Source: SHZI01 sp963698405 (GTDB lineage: Bacteria; Pseudomonadota; Gammaproteobacteria; Steroidobacterales; GCA-2729495). From it: a DNA stretch of 64,000 nucleotides. The translations under genes were made by a program, and so were the position numbers. The DNA lies in the NCBI GenBank assembly GCA_963698405.1, contig CAVOQT010000005.1, positions 1-64,000 on the forward strand. Direction: 5' to 3'. This document shows, one piece after another, positions 54,276-63,926 of this stretch (position 1 is its first letter; each line of letters begins with the position of its first letter). Below the pieces are notes generated by a model. It saw nothing but the letters and a program-made list of their open reading frames with translations. It searched no databases and had not been told where the DNA came from.

Positions 54276-54893
54276 ATGTACTACGGCGAGCGCTTCAACA
54301 GTATCAGCCACCTCGTCGGGGCCGGGCTGGCATTGGCCGGTGCCATCGTGCTGATCACACTCGCCGCCCGCCTCGGTGATCCCTGGAAGATCGTCAGCTT
54401 CAGCATCTACGGCGCGATGCTGGTGACGCTGTATGTGTGCTCGACGGCCTATCACAGCGTGCGCGGGCGAGCGAAGCAGATACTGCGCAAGCTGGATCAC
54501 TGTGCGATCTATCTGCTGATCGCCGGTACCTACACGCCCTTCGCGCTGGTATCGCTGCGCGGCACCTGGGGCTGGTGGCTGCTCGGCATCATCTGGAGCC
54601 TGGCCCTGTTCGGCATCCTGCAGGAGCTCTGGCTCGGCAGACGCAAGCGGGTGCTCTCGCTGATCGTCTATCTGCTCATGGGCTGGCTGGCGCTGGCCGC
54701 TGTGGTGCCGCTTTGGTACGCGCTCACGCCGTCGGGCTTTGCCTGGCTGGTTGCCGGGGGTCTGTGTTACACCGGGGGCCTGATCTTCTATGCAACCGAT
54801 CACCGGCTGCGACATGGTCACGGCGTGTGGCACCTGTTCGTGGTCAGTGGCAGCAGTTGTCACTTCTATACGATACTGTTCTACGTCGTCTGA
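54276..54893 (+). CDS. Hemolysin III / YqfA family membrane protein
   Basis: 205 residues with seven membrane segments. NSISHLVGAGLALAGAIVLI, STAYHSVRG (His), LDHCAIYLLIAGTYTPFALV and HGVWHLFVVSGSSCHFYTIL show the conserved Asp, Ser and His residues of the PAQR/HlyIII family, thought to be metal-dependent membrane hydrolases. Start ATG 54276. Confidence 0.9.
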   Translation: MYYGERFNSISHLVGAGLALAGAIVLITLAARLGDPWKIVSFSIYGAMLVTLYVCSTAYHSVRGRAKQILRKLDHCAIYLLIAGTYTPFALVSLRGTWGWWLLGIIWSLALFGILQELWLGRRKRVLSLIVYLLMGWLALAAVVPLWYALTPSGFAWLVAGGLCYTGGLIFYATDHRLRHGHGVWHLFVVSGSSCHFYTILFYVV

Positions 54894-54950
54894 CCATCCG
54901 GTCGGCGAGCTGCAGCAGGGTTTGCTGAAAGCCGTTTTCCGGGGGGATGC

Positions 54951-55729
54951 ATGACGGCCAAAACTTCCTTTGTGACGCCGCAGATCCATAGCGGCAGCTG
55001 GGAGGACTATGCGGTCCTCGGCGTGCTGCTGGCTGCTTCCGTGCTGGCGCAGTTGTTTCTGGCCGAGCGCAACAGGCATGCGGACAACGTTTACAGCCCG
55101 CGGCTGGCGTGGATGCGGGCGTTGCTCTACTTCAGCGTGATTCTGGTCATCAGCCGTGCAACCGGAGTGCTGAAGGTGCTGGTGTACGCGCCCGTGGTTG
55201 CAGCCCAGCGATCTCAGCCAGTCCGCTGTGGCAGGGGCTCACCGGACTCTGGCTGCTCGCGCTGATCTGGGGCTACGTCTACTGGTGGCCGCGCGGTACG
55301 CTGACTTACGACCGGAAACTCTATCTGCTGCCGCAGATACTCTTCGGACTTGCCTGGGGGCTGACTGCAGGCCAGCTGACGCTGGCGCTGTGGGCGGTGA
55401 TCGAGGAGTTCGGTTTCGCGCGCTGGGGCACGGCGCTGCTGGTGTTCTTCGTGCTGGCCGGCTATGGCCAGATCTACCAGTCGGGCTGGTGGGATATCCA
55501 CGTTTCTCCGCCGCACAACATCCGCGCGACGAACGCCAAAAAGGTGCTGTTCGGGCACATGCCCTTCCTGTGCATCGCGCTGGCGCACTTCACGCTGTTC
55601 GGCAATGCACTGCTGTTCGTGGCCTTCCACGCTGCGGCGCTGGCCTGCTCGGCGGTCGCCATGCGCTTTCCGCCGTTCTGGGAGAAGGACGGGCCGGTGG
55701 TCTCGAAGGAAACCGCGCTCGGCGTCTGA
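54951..55729 (+). CDS. Multi-pass membrane protein (one -1 or +2 frame break)
   Basis: The N-terminal frame has DYAVLGVLLAASVLAQLFLA and LLYFSVILVISRATGVLKVL; the second starts near 55202 (SPLWQGLTGLWLLALIWGYV) and ends KDGPVVSKETALGV. The change is the only one in the window that looks like a missing base (near 55200). About seven membrane segments in total. Family not recognised. Confidence 0.55.
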
Positions 55730-55738
55730 TGCGGCGGC

Positions 55739-56482
55739 TCAGATATCCGGTTTGGCGAGAAAGCCCGGGTGGTCGCGCTCGATGCGCTCGCGCAGCGTTG
55801 CGGGGATGTCAGCCGGACCTGCGATCTTCCGGCCGATGATTTCCGAGAGCACATAGCCGGCGTCTGCTGCCATGCCCATCCACGGATAGAAGCTCCACAT
55901 CGTGGTGTGACTCATGGTGGCCGGCACGTTGGCGAGCAGCGGGTTGTTGACGTCGGCCACCGAGGCGCAGAAATGCGTCACTTCCATCGGCTCACCGGCC
56001 AGGCCCTTGGGCGCACCCGGCACGGCGGGTGTGGCCGGTGCCGGAAACTGCGCGGCAAGCCGCTCGCTGCTCCAGACGGTGTCGCCGACGATCAGCGGTG
56101 CGCCCACCTGGCCGTCAAAGGGTGCGCCCGGAAACGATGGCCGGATCAGTCCGCTGTCTTCGATCAGGTAACGCAGACGCAGGCGATTGGCCGGCGGTGT
56201 GACGACTCGGCTGGTCCAGGGGTTGGTCCAGCTGTCCAGGAATGCGCCGGAATCCGCATCGATGTAGTAGCCGGCCTCGCTCATCTTCGATTCCCAGAGA
56301 CCGTCCGGCAGTCGCGTGAGGCGGTTGAAGCCGATGCCGGTGATGCGCATCAGCCGTCTGGCGATCTCTGCGGGACGCTTGCCCAGCACTTCGCCCTGCC
56401 ACCACCAGAGCACCGGCTCGCCGTCGCTGCGGGCGCGGATGCGGGCCAGTACTGCGACCGGAGCGGCTGCTGAAATTGCCAT
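55739..56482 (-). CDS. DUF1838 family protein
   Basis: 247 residues. The sequence LWWWQGEVLGKRPAEIARRL, GYYIDADSGAFLDSWTNPWT and FCASVADVNNPLLANVPATM agrees with DUF1838, a family common in sphingomonads and gammaproteobacteria that degrade steroids or terpenoids; the function is unknown. No signal peptide. Its neighbour on the other strand is an MBL hydrolase. Confidence 0.65.
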   Translation of the reverse strand: MAISAAAPVAVLARIRARSDGEPVLWWWQGEVLGKRPAEIARRLMRITGIGFNRLTRLPDGLWESKMSEAGYYIDADSGAFLDSWTNPWTSRVVTPPANRLRLRYLIEDSGLIRPSFPGAPFDGQVGAPLIVGDTVWSSERLAAQFPAPATPAVPGAPKGLAGEPMEVTHFCASVADVNNPLLANVPATMSHTTMWSFYPWMGMAADAGYVLSEIIGRKIAGPADIPATLRERIERDHPGFLAKPDI

Positions 56483-56543
56483 CGCATATCGGCCCGATTG
56501 AATACAGAATCGGAGTCTAATCGAAGTTGCGGGGAGCAAGTTC

Positions 56544-57395
56544 ATGCAGCGCTGGCGAGTCGGCGACGTCACCATCACACGGATCATCGAGACCGAAGAC
56601 GCCTCGATGAGCGCGGCCATCATGTTGCCGGACGCGACACCGGACAATCTCGCCGCCATCAAGTGGCTGAAGCCGCACTTCGTGACAGCGGAGGGGCAGC
56701 TCATCAGCAGCGTGCACTCGCTGCTGGTCGAGAGTTGCGGTCAGCGCATCGTCATCGATACCTGCCTCGGCAACGACAAGCCGCGGATCGTGCCGCAGTG
56801 GAATCAGCGCCAGGGAAGGTTTCTGGATGAGATTGCTGCCGCAGGCTTTGCGCGCGAGCGGGTCGACTTCGTGGTCTGCACGCATCTGCACCCGGATCAT
56901 GTGGGCTGGAACACCATGCTGGTAGACGGCCGCTGGCTGCCGACCTTTCCGTCGGCACGCTACATCTTCAGTGCCCAGGACTGGGCCTGGCTGGACAAGG
57001 CGCCGGTCAGTGCGCTCGGCGATTACGCCGGGGATTCGGTGCGCCCGGTGTTCGACACGGGCCAGGGTGAATGCGTGGCACCCGACTTCCGCATCACCGA
57101 CGAGGTCTGGCTGGAATCGACGCCCGGCCATTCACCGGGCCATGTGTCCATACGCATCGCCTCGCGGGGCGAGCAGGCGGTGGTGACCGGCGACCTGATG
57201 CACCATCCCTGTCAGCTGGCCCGGCCGCACTGGTCCAGCCCCTTCGATTTCGACAAGGCTATGGCGCTGCGGACGCGGCTGGATTTCATTTCGCGCTACG
57301 GCGATACGCCGGTGCTGGTATTCGGCAGTCACTTCGCCACGCCGTCAGCGGGCCACATCGTGCGCGACGGGGATGCGTGGCGGCTTGCGCTGTGA
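56544..57395 (+). CDS. MBL-fold metallo-hydrolase
   Basis: 283 residues. The metal motif THLHPDHVGW (HxHxDH) is near residue 113, with ESTPGHSPGH and VVTGDLMHHP giving further ligands and FGSHFATPSAGH the last His. It resembles the quorum-quenching lactonase and AttM-like branch, but substrate is not predictable. Confidence 0.85.
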   Translation: MQRWRVGDVTITRIIETEDASMSAAIMLPDATPDNLAAIKWLKPHFVTAEGQLISSVHSLLVESCGQRIVIDTCLGNDKPRIVPQWNQRQGRFLDEIAAAGFARERVDFVVCTHLHPDHVGWNTMLVDGRWLPTFPSARYIFSAQDWAWLDKAPVSALGDYAGDSVRPVFDTGQGECVAPDFRITDEVWLESTPGHSPGHVSIRIASRGEQAVVTGDLMHHPCQLARPHWSSPFDFDKAMALRTRLDFISRYGDTPVLVFGSHFATPSAGHIVRDGDAWRLAL

Positions 57396-57438
57396 TACTT
57401 CTTGACGCTGCCGGGATTCAACGCAGAGGGCTGTACCG

Positions 57439-58671
57439 ATGACCAGATTCCTGTTCTGGCTGCTGCTGGCGCTTTCGCTGGCGCTCAATCTCCTGATCTT
57501 CAGGGATCTGGCTGACATCAGCCAGTGGGTAATCCAGTCCTCGCGCGAAGTGACGATGTGGGTCTGGTACAACCGGCAGCTGCTGGCGGTGGCGGCGCTG
57601 GGTACGCTGCTGCTCGCCTGGGTGCTGTGGTTCCGCGACCGCACGCTGTGCGGCCGCAAGACGCTGATCGCCCTGAGCGGCGTTGCGGTGTTCCTGTTCT
57701 ACAGCGGCTACATCAATCCGCACCTGATGTTCCGGTCGCAGCAGCACAGCGGCAAGTTCGTGTCCGTCAGCGATGCGCGCCCGTACTTCGAGCGCAACTT
57801 CGAGTGGGCGAGGTTTGGCTGGCAGCGCTATCCCTCAATCGACGACATCAGCCTGATCGTGCTGGAGACCGACACCGGCGCGATCGGCTACAGCGACTAC
57901 TTCATCCTGCAGCCGCATGTGGCGCAGGGTGGCAAGGTCGACGGAGAAGAGGTGGTGATGACCTACTGCGGGCTCACCAACCTCGGCATCGCCTACAGCC
58001 CGGTCATCGACGGTCAGCCGCTGGAACTGTCGGTGATGACGCAGCTGCAGAACAACCTGGTGCTGTGGGACCACAACTCGGGCGAGCCGATCCAGCAGAT
58101 GTGGGGCTATATGGAGGGTGATTCCGCGCAGCGCCGGATGAAAGAATGGCCGACCATCCGCATGCCCCTGCGCAGCTTTGCCGCGCTCTATCCGGACGGG
58201 AAGGTTTTCGTCAATGAGATCGCAGGCTTCAGCGAGAATCCGGTCGCTGCGTTGTGGGACCGGCTCACACGGCACGTGATGATGTACAACGGCGTCAGCC
58301 TGCAGTGGGTGGGCGAGAAGCCGGCGTTTCCCACCATCAAGGAGTTCGACGAGCGGCTGCCGCGCAAGACGCTGATCTTCGGACTCAACGTCGGCGACGA
58401 TTACGTGGCCTACAGCAAGGACTTCATCATCAGTCGCGGCAACCTGATCAATACGCAGGTCGGCGGGCGCGGCATCGTGATCGCCTACGATCCGCAATAC
58501 GACATCGTGACGGCGTTTTATAACGATACCGGCGAACCGGTGACGGCAGTCGATGTGCGCGGCATCACCGCGACCGGTCAGGTGCTGCCACGGGTCGCCA
58601 CACTGAAGAGCGATGCCTTCTGGTTTATCTGGGCGAACTTCTACCCGGCTACCGATGTGAACCGGGTCTGA
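57439..58671 (+). CDS. DUF3179 domain membrane protein
   Basis: 410 residues. Two or three N-terminal membrane segments (FLFWLLLALSLALNLLIF, LLAVAALGTLLLAWVLWF) precede a periplasmic DUF3179 domain with VVMTYCGLTNLGIAYSP (conserved Cys), NLVLWDHNSGEPIQQMWG and DKTLVFG-like KTLIFGLNVGDDYVAYSKDF. Function of the family is unknown. Confidence 0.8.
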   Translation: MTRFLFWLLLALSLALNLLIFRDLADISQWVIQSSREVTMWVWYNRQLLAVAALGTLLLAWVLWFRDRTLCGRKTLIALSGVAVFLFYSGYINPHLMFRSQQHSGKFVSVSDARPYFERNFEWARFGWQRYPSIDDISLIVLETDTGAIGYSDYFILQPHVAQGGKVDGEEVVMTYCGLTNLGIAYSPVIDGQPLELSVMTQLQNNLVLWDHNSGEPIQQMWGYMEGDSAQRRMKEWPTIRMPLRSFAALYPDGKVFVNEIAGFSENPVAALWDRLTRHVMMYNGVSLQWVGEKPAFPTIKEFDERLPRKTLIFGLNVGDDYVAYSKDFIISRGNLINTQVGGRGIVIAYDPQYDIVTAFYNDTGEPVTAVDVRGITATGQVLPRVATLKSDAFWFIWANFYPATDVNRV

Positions 58672-58677
58672 TTGCAG

Positions 58678-58764
58678 GTAGGAGCGCCTTCCTGTGGGAG
58701 CGGCTTCAGCCGCGATCTTCCAGCAAATTATCGCGCCTGAAGGCGCTCCTACGGCCGCTCCTAC
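58678..58764. repeat. REP-like units, both stem types, partly truncated
   Basis: A truncated GTAGGAGCGCCTTCC, then GGGAGCGGCTTCAGCCGCGA (58698-58717), then the inverse GCGCCTGAAGGCGCTCCTAC, and a further CGGCCGCTCCTACGG. The cluster lies between two convergent genes. Confidence 0.8.
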
Positions 58765-59774
58765 GGCCGCAGCGCGGGGATCACCCGCTCACCGATCAGG
58801 CGGATGGCATCGGCCGGATCGTCGTGCACGCGCAGGGCGATTTCGGTCAGGCCGGCAGCGGCGAAGGCCTTGAGCGTCTCGATGGCCGGTTCGATCTGGT
58901 CCAGGCCGCCGGCAAAGGAGATGTTGCGGACCATCTTTGTCACCAGTTCATCGGGCACGTTCTCGATCACGTCGGTGCCGCGCAGGAAGGCATTCAGGAA
59001 ATCCTGTTCATGGGCGCGCATCAGTTGCACTTCCTCAGCCTCAAGGAACGGCTTGAAGTACTGCTCGCCCAGCCAGCCGCGCAGCATCAGTTCGCGTCGT
59101 GCCTCGCGCATCGATGCCGCCGGATCCTTCTTGATGTGCCAGGCCCAGAAGTTGCTGATGCGGAAGTCGCGCGTCGAGCGGCCGGCGGCCTTCAACTCCG
59201 CATGGGCCTTGCCGATGAAGTCCTTCATCAGCGGTACCACGAAATCGCTGGTGATCAGGCCGTCGGCCAGTTCGGTGGACAGTTTGCGGCTTTGCGGGTG
59301 GTTGGAACCGTAATAGATCAGCGGCGGCGTGTCGGTGTGCCACTTGGGCTGGTAGCCCCAGACTTTGTAGATCTCGCCGCTGTAATTCATCATCTTGTCG
59401 GGCGATGCGCCCTTGAGTATCTCCAGGCACTCGCGGGTGCGGCGGATCATCCGTTCGCGTTTGCCACCGATGGCCTGCAGCACGGCGCCGCCGCCACCGA
59501 CCATGATCATGGCCCGGCCGCGCGACAGTTCGTTGAGTGAGAACAGCAGGTTGGCCATTTTCAGCGGATGCAGTTCCGCCGCGCTGACTGCCATCGGCCC
59601 GAGCCGGATGCGTGAGGACTGATGGGCGAGCAGTGACAGGGTGAAGAAGGGATCGCGCGACCAGCCGTAGTTGCTGGACCAGACGCCGCGGGCGCCATAA
59701 CGCTCGGCCATCAATCCGAGTTCGGCAGCCTCCTGCGGCGAGGCGAATTCGTTCAGGATGATGTCGATTTCCAT
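58761..59774 (-). CDS. LLM class flavin-dependent oxidoreductase
   Basis: 337 residues of the luciferase-like TIM-barrel superfamily: MEIDIILNEFASPQEAAELG, GVWSSNYGWSRDPFFTLSLL, RIRLGPMAVSAAELHPLKMA and GRAMIMVGGGGAVLQAIGGK. Uses FMN or F420; substrate unknown. It is divergent from the FAD enzyme that follows, with 40 bp between the starts. Confidence 0.85.
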   Translation of the reverse strand: MEIDIILNEFASPQEAAELGLMAERYGARGVWSSNYGWSRDPFFTLSLLAHQSSRIRLGPMAVSAAELHPLKMANLLFSLNELSRGRAMIMVGGGGAVLQAIGGKRERMIRRTRECLEILKGASPDKMMNYSGEIYKVWGYQPKWHTDTPPLIYYGSNHPQSRKLSTELADGLITSDFVVPLMKDFIGKAHAELKAAGRSTRDFRISNFWAWHIKKDPAASMREARRELMLRGWLGEQYFKPFLEAEEVQLMRAHEQDFLNAFLRGTDVIENVPDELVTKMVRNISFAGGLDQIEPAIETLKAFAAAGLTEIALRVHDDPADAIRLIGERVIPALRP

Positions 59775-59814
59775 GTCGCGGCCCTTTTGCTTGCGGCTCT
59801 GACAGAATAGGCCC

Positions 59815-61328
59815 ATGCAGAAGCCATTGTCGCCACATGCGCTACCGGTGTTCACGCCGTGGCTGAGCGGTCGTGCGCCGCGGCTGGAGACGCCGCCACA
59901 TGTGGTGGTGATCGGCGGTGGCCTTGCGGGGCTGGCTGCGGCCACGGTGCTTGGCGAGCGCGGTGCACGGGTCACGTTGCTGGAGAAGGACAGCTGGCTG
60001 GGCGGCCGGGCCGGTGCCTGGTCTGACCGCTTGCGTGACGGTACGCACTTCCAGATGGAGCGGGGCTTTCACGCCTTCTTCCGGCAGTACTACAACCTGC
60101 GGCAACTGCTGCGCCGGGTTGATCCTGATCTCGGCTTCCTGACTCCCACCACCGACTACCCGATCCTCACGCCCACCGGTAACGAATCCTTTGCCGGGCT
60201 CAGCTACACACCGCTGCGCAATGTCGCCACGCTGACCTGGCGCACCGAGACGCTGGGCCTGCGCGACCTGATGAAGGTGAATGTGCCGGCTGCGATGGAG
60301 ATGCTGCGCTTCGAGCGCGGTCATACCTACGGGCAGTTCGACCAGCAGACTGCCGGCGCGTATCTGGATTCGCTGCGTTTCCCGCCGGTGGCCCGGCAAC
60401 GCCTGCTGCATGTCTTCGCGCATTCCTGCTTCAACCCGCAGGCAGACATGTCGGCCGCCGAGCTGCTGCAGATGATGCATTTCTATTTCACGGCCAATTA
60501 CGACGGGCTGGTCTTCGATGTGGCGAATCAGGCCCTTCTCGCACTGCATATTCGATCCGCTCGGTCGTTTGCTCGATGGTCTGGGCGTCAGTCTGCGTAC
60601 TGGCGAGTCGGCGCGTTCCCTGATCCGGTGCGACGCAAGCTGGGTGCTTGAAACCGATCGCGATACGCTCACCGCCGATGCGGTGGTACTGGCCACCGAT
60701 GTGTCGGCAATCAAGTCGCTGGTCGCTGCCTCACCGACGCTCGATGATGCGGACTGGCGCAGATCGATTGACACGCTGCGCGTCACCAATGCCTTTGCCG
60801 TCTGGCGTCTGTGGCTGGACCGTCCGGTCGCCACCGGACGCGCACAGTTTGCCGGCACCGCTGGCGTCGGACCGCTGGACAACATTTCCGTATTCGAGTT
60901 GCTCGAAGATGAAAGTCGCGACTGGGCAGCACGCACCGGTGGCTCGGTCGTCGAACTGCATGCCTATGCGCTGCCTGAGGGTCAACGATACAGCGACACT
61001 CAAACGCGAATTGCTGGCCGGCCTGCACACGCTGTATCCGGAAACGGCGAGCGCGCAGATCATTGAAGAGCGCTTCCTGATGCGGCAGGATTGCCCGGCC
61101 TTTGCACCGGGCAGTTACGCCATGCGTCCGGAAACAGCCACACCCTGGCGGGGACTCGCCCTGGCGGGAGATTTCGTGAAGTTGCCCTTTCCGACTGCGC
61201 TGATGGAGCGCGCTGCCGCCGCCGGTTTTCTGGCCGCGAGCACCTTGCTGGATGCCTGGAATGTCAGCCCGGAGCCGCTCTGGTCAGTTGCGCTGCGTGG
61301 CCCGGCGGTCTGGAAGAAGCCGGCATGA
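59815..61328 (+). CDS. CrtI-like FAD-dependent oxidoreductase (two +1 frame breaks)
   Basis: FAD fold VVVIGGGLAGLAAATVLGER and LGGRAGAWSDRLRDG at the N-terminus; the C-terminus has GLALAGDFVKLPFPTALMER, as in phytoene desaturases and amine oxidases. Frame breaks at about 60532 (CAG-G-CCC) and 60986 (CAA-C-GAT); joined length is about 504 residues. The TGA overlaps the ATG of the Rieske gene, so the two are co-translated. A similar FAD/Rieske pair is known to me from actinobacteria, near carotenoid-type genes. Substrate is unknown, perhaps an isoprenoid. Confidence 0.75.
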
Positions 61329-62307
61329 GCGAGCTCATCATTTTCGGTCGCGAACTCGAGCCGCGCCCCATTACCTCGACATTGCCCGACTGGCAGCAGG
61401 CCGATCCGCGCTGGATCAATCAGGCCCTGCAGACGGCGCTGGAAAAACCCGGTGGCGGCTGGTTTGTGGTCGATAGCCGGCTGCAGTTCGGCAGCACGCC
61501 GCGCCGCTACCGCATCGACGACCGCGAGCTGGTCTTCTGGCCGGGCGCGAACGGCCTGATGGCGGCGTCCGACACCTGTCCGCATCTCGGCGCTTCGCTG
61601 GCCGACAGCGTGGTGCGCAACGGCTGTCTGGTTTGCCCCTGGCACGGCCTGGAACTCGGCGAGCGGCCGATGGGCGCTTGGCAGCCCTTGCCGGTGCATG
61701 ACGACGGCGTGCTGGTCTGGGTGCGGCTCGATGATTGCGGTGAGCAGCCCACCGAGCGGCCGATCATGGCGCCGCGTCCGGCGGCTTATCTGGATGCGAT
61801 GGTGCGCATGGAAGCCCGCTGCCGCCCCGAAGACGTGCTCGCCAATCGGCTGGATCCCTGGCACGGTGCGCATTTTCATCCGCACACTTTCGGCCGCCTG
61901 CGCGTCATCGAGCGCGGCGACGACGAGATCACCGTGCGCGTGGCCTTCCTGGTGCTGCGGCCGGCTGGCTGTCGAGGTGGATGCGCGATTTCACTGCCCG
62001 GACCCGCGCACGATCGTCATGACCATCGTCGGCGGTGAGGGCGTGGGTTCAGTGGTTGAGACGCATGCCACACCGATCGACGACGACGCGTTGTGCTGTC
62101 ATCGAAGCGACGCTCGCCACTTCGGACCGGCCGCAGATGAAATATGCGCTGCGTCTCTCGCGCTGGATTCGCCCGCTGATCGAAAAGCGTGCCGCGCGCC
62201 TGTGGGTTGAGGATGTCGCCTACGCCGAGCGGCGCGCCGCACTGTCGGCGGCCGAGGCACGCACGCTGAATCAATATCTTTTGCATCATCCGAGGAACAC
62301 GCCATGA
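61325..62307 (+). CDS. Rieske 2Fe-2S protein, DUF5914-like (two +1 frame breaks)
   Basis: The Rieske cluster is CPHLGAS (C-x-H) and CLVCPWHG (C-x2-H), about 17 residues apart. A helix-grip-like C-terminal domain follows: DPWHGAHFHPHTFGRLRVIE, then VEVDARFHCPDPRTIVMTIV. Breaks at about 61963 (CCG-G-CTG) and 62091 (GCG-T-TGT). Joined length about 326. It may feed electrons into, or act as the oxygenase with, the FAD enzyme encoded just upstream. Overlaps the next gene by ATGA. Confidence 0.75.
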
Positions 62308-62816
62308 GCACTGCATATCGCTGGGTTGAACCGCCCTGGCCGATGACCGAATTGCCGCGCGAGCAGCTCGAAGACCGGATCCAGCAATTGCTGGGTTCGA
62401 CCAACATGTGCGTGATGGCCACCATCGGCAAGAACGGCCAGCCGATCGCCAGCCCCATCGAGTACTACGCCGACGGCCTCGATCTCTACATCCTGCCCGA
62501 TCCAGGCACGCCGAAGCTCAAGGCCTTGCAGCGCGATCCGCGAATTTCGGTGGCCGTGCACGGCGCCTATCACGGCTGGCACAGCGCGCGCGGTGCGCAA
62601 CTGTTCGGCCGCGCCGAGATCATCGAGCCGCATGCGCCCGGCTGGGATCACGGCATGCAGATCTTCCGCTGGCACGAATGGATGAGCGATCTGGCCATGG
62701 ATGCCAGCAAGCCCTTCGAGCGCCAGGTGGTGAAGATCATTCCCGACAAGATCCTCTACACCGAAACCTGGCTGTGGAAGCAGGGCTTCAGTGCGAAGCA
62801 GAAGTGGTTGCGCTGA
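62304..62816 (+). CDS. Pyridoxamine 5'-phosphate oxidase-fold flavoprotein
   Basis: 170 residues, split-barrel fold: NMCVMATIGKNGQPIASPIE, KLKALQRDPRISVAVHG and LFGRAEIIEP. Binds FMN, F420 or haem in relatives. Third gene of the coupled FAD-Rieske operon (ATGA overlap). Exact cofactor unknown. Confidence 0.82.
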   Translation: MSTAYRWVEPPWPMTELPREQLEDRIQQLLGSTNMCVMATIGKNGQPIASPIEYYADGLDLYILPDPGTPKLKALQRDPRISVAVHGAYHGWHSARGAQLFGRAEIIEPHAPGWDHGMQIFRWHEWMSDLAMDASKPFERQVVKIIPDKILYTETWLWKQGFSAKQKWLR

Positions 62817-62824
62817 GCACGCGC

Positions 62825-63274
62825 TCAGCTTTGTGCGACGCTTACTTCCGCCTTGATCGAGTTGGCGATAAAGCAGTTGCGGTGTGCCGAGTCATGCAGT
62901 CGACGCAGATCTTCAGCTGATACCACAGTGTCGGGGCCAAATTGCACCACCGGTCGCAGCTCTATGCGGGTCACGGCAATCCGGCCCTCAGCGTCCTTTC
63001 CCAGATGTCCGACCGGCGTGTCGGTGTAGCTGGCCACGACCATCTTCTTTTTCGCTGCGACGGCGAGAAAGGTCAGCATGTGGCAGGCTGAAACCGAGGC
63101 GACCAGGCCTTCTTCGGGATCGATGCAGCCCTTGCCGCCACCATAGCTTTCAGCGGCCGAGCCGCGCACAGCCGGGCCACCGGGGAATTCCCAGTCGTGA
63201 TCGCGCGGATAGCTGTCGTACTCCATGGTCGTGGCGCTGTTCTGCCAGCGGATGATGGCTGTGTGCTCTGACAT
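62825..63274 (-). CDS. OsmC family protein
   Basis: 149 residues: AESYGGGKGCIDPEEGLVAS, VSACHMLTFLAVAAKKK and the peroxidatic Cys in HDSAHRNCFIANSIKAEV. The two Cys residues typical of OsmC/Ohr thiol peroxidases are present (ACHM and RNCF). Likely removes organic or fatty acid peroxides in the cytoplasm. The ATG is preceded by AGGAGGCATC. Confidence 0.88.
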   Translation of the reverse strand: MSEHTAIIRWQNSATTMEYDSYPRDHDWEFPGGPAVRGSAAESYGGGKGCIDPEEGLVASVSACHMLTFLAVAAKKKMVVASYTDTPVGHLGKDAEGRIAVTRIELRPVVQFGPDTVVSAEDLRRLHDSAHRNCFIANSIKAEVSVAQS

Positions 63275-63333
63275 GATGCCTCCTGATAATGGTGTGCCGG
63301 GAAACTGAAGATGCCACGAATCGGTCTGAGCCC

Positions 63334-63855
63334 ATGCGCGTAAACAGTTTCCCGCCGGTCGCCCGCCCCGATGCCCGTGTGCTGATCCTCGGCTCCATGC
63401 CGGGCGTGGCCTCGCTGACGGCCGGGCAGTACTACGCCCAGCCGCGCAACCGCTTCTGGCCGATCGTCGCGGAGCTGTTTGCTTTCGATCGTGAGGCACC
63501 TTACGCAGAGCGACTTGAGGCACTGATCGCGCACCGCGTTGCACTCTGGGATGTGCTCGAATCCTGTCAGCGTCCGGGCAGCCTCGATGCGAGCATCAAG
63601 CGCGCCTCGGCTTTGCCCAATGATTTCGCCGGTTTTTTCTCACAGCACATGCAAATCACGCAGGTGTTCTTCAATGGCAAGGCAGCGGCCGAGCTGTACA
63701 GAAGGCTGGTGCTGCCGGGTGTTGACGACAGCTTCCCCGACCTGCACTACACGAGCTTGCCATCTACCAGCCCCGCCAATGCCGGCATCACGCCGGACTA
63801 CAAGCTGGCAGCGTGGAGCATGGTCTCGCATAGCTTGACGCTGCGCAGAAAGTGA
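63334..63855 (+). CDS. DNA-deoxyinosine glycosylase (Mug/UDG superfamily)
   Basis: 173 residues. VLILGSMPGVASLTAGQYYA and QPRNRFWPIVAELF carry the family's first motif (GSMPG, with N in the active site), VALWDVLESCQRPGSLDASI and VFFNGKAAAELYRR follow, and LPSTSPANAG is the last motif. It removes hypoxanthine or other deaminated bases from DNA. ATG 63334 matches the family start. Confidence 0.88.
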   Translation: MRVNSFPPVARPDARVLILGSMPGVASLTAGQYYAQPRNRFWPIVAELFAFDREAPYAERLEALIAHRVALWDVLESCQRPGSLDASIKRASALPNDFAGFFSQHMQITQVFFNGKAAAELYRRLVLPGVDDSFPDLHYTSLPSTSPANAGITPDYKLAAWSMVSHSLTLRRK

Positions 63856-63896
63856 CGGAAATCTGCTGATTCGATACTGGCGTCGGATCGTCTTAT

Positions 63897-63926
63897 TGTG
63901 TAGCCTAGTGTGTGGAGGTTTACACA
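63897..63926. promoter_or_regulatory. Possible operator at the vapB start
   Basis: TGTGTA (63897-63902) and TACACA (63921-63926) form a 6-bp inverted repeat spaced by 18 bp, and include a GGAGG box. VapB antitoxins usually bind such sites. Short arms make this tentative. Confidence 0.3.

Noticed and set aside
53607..55079. Minus-strand frame of 490 codons
   Set aside because: Antisense to the DUF2269 and hemolysin III genes, both of which have good motifs.
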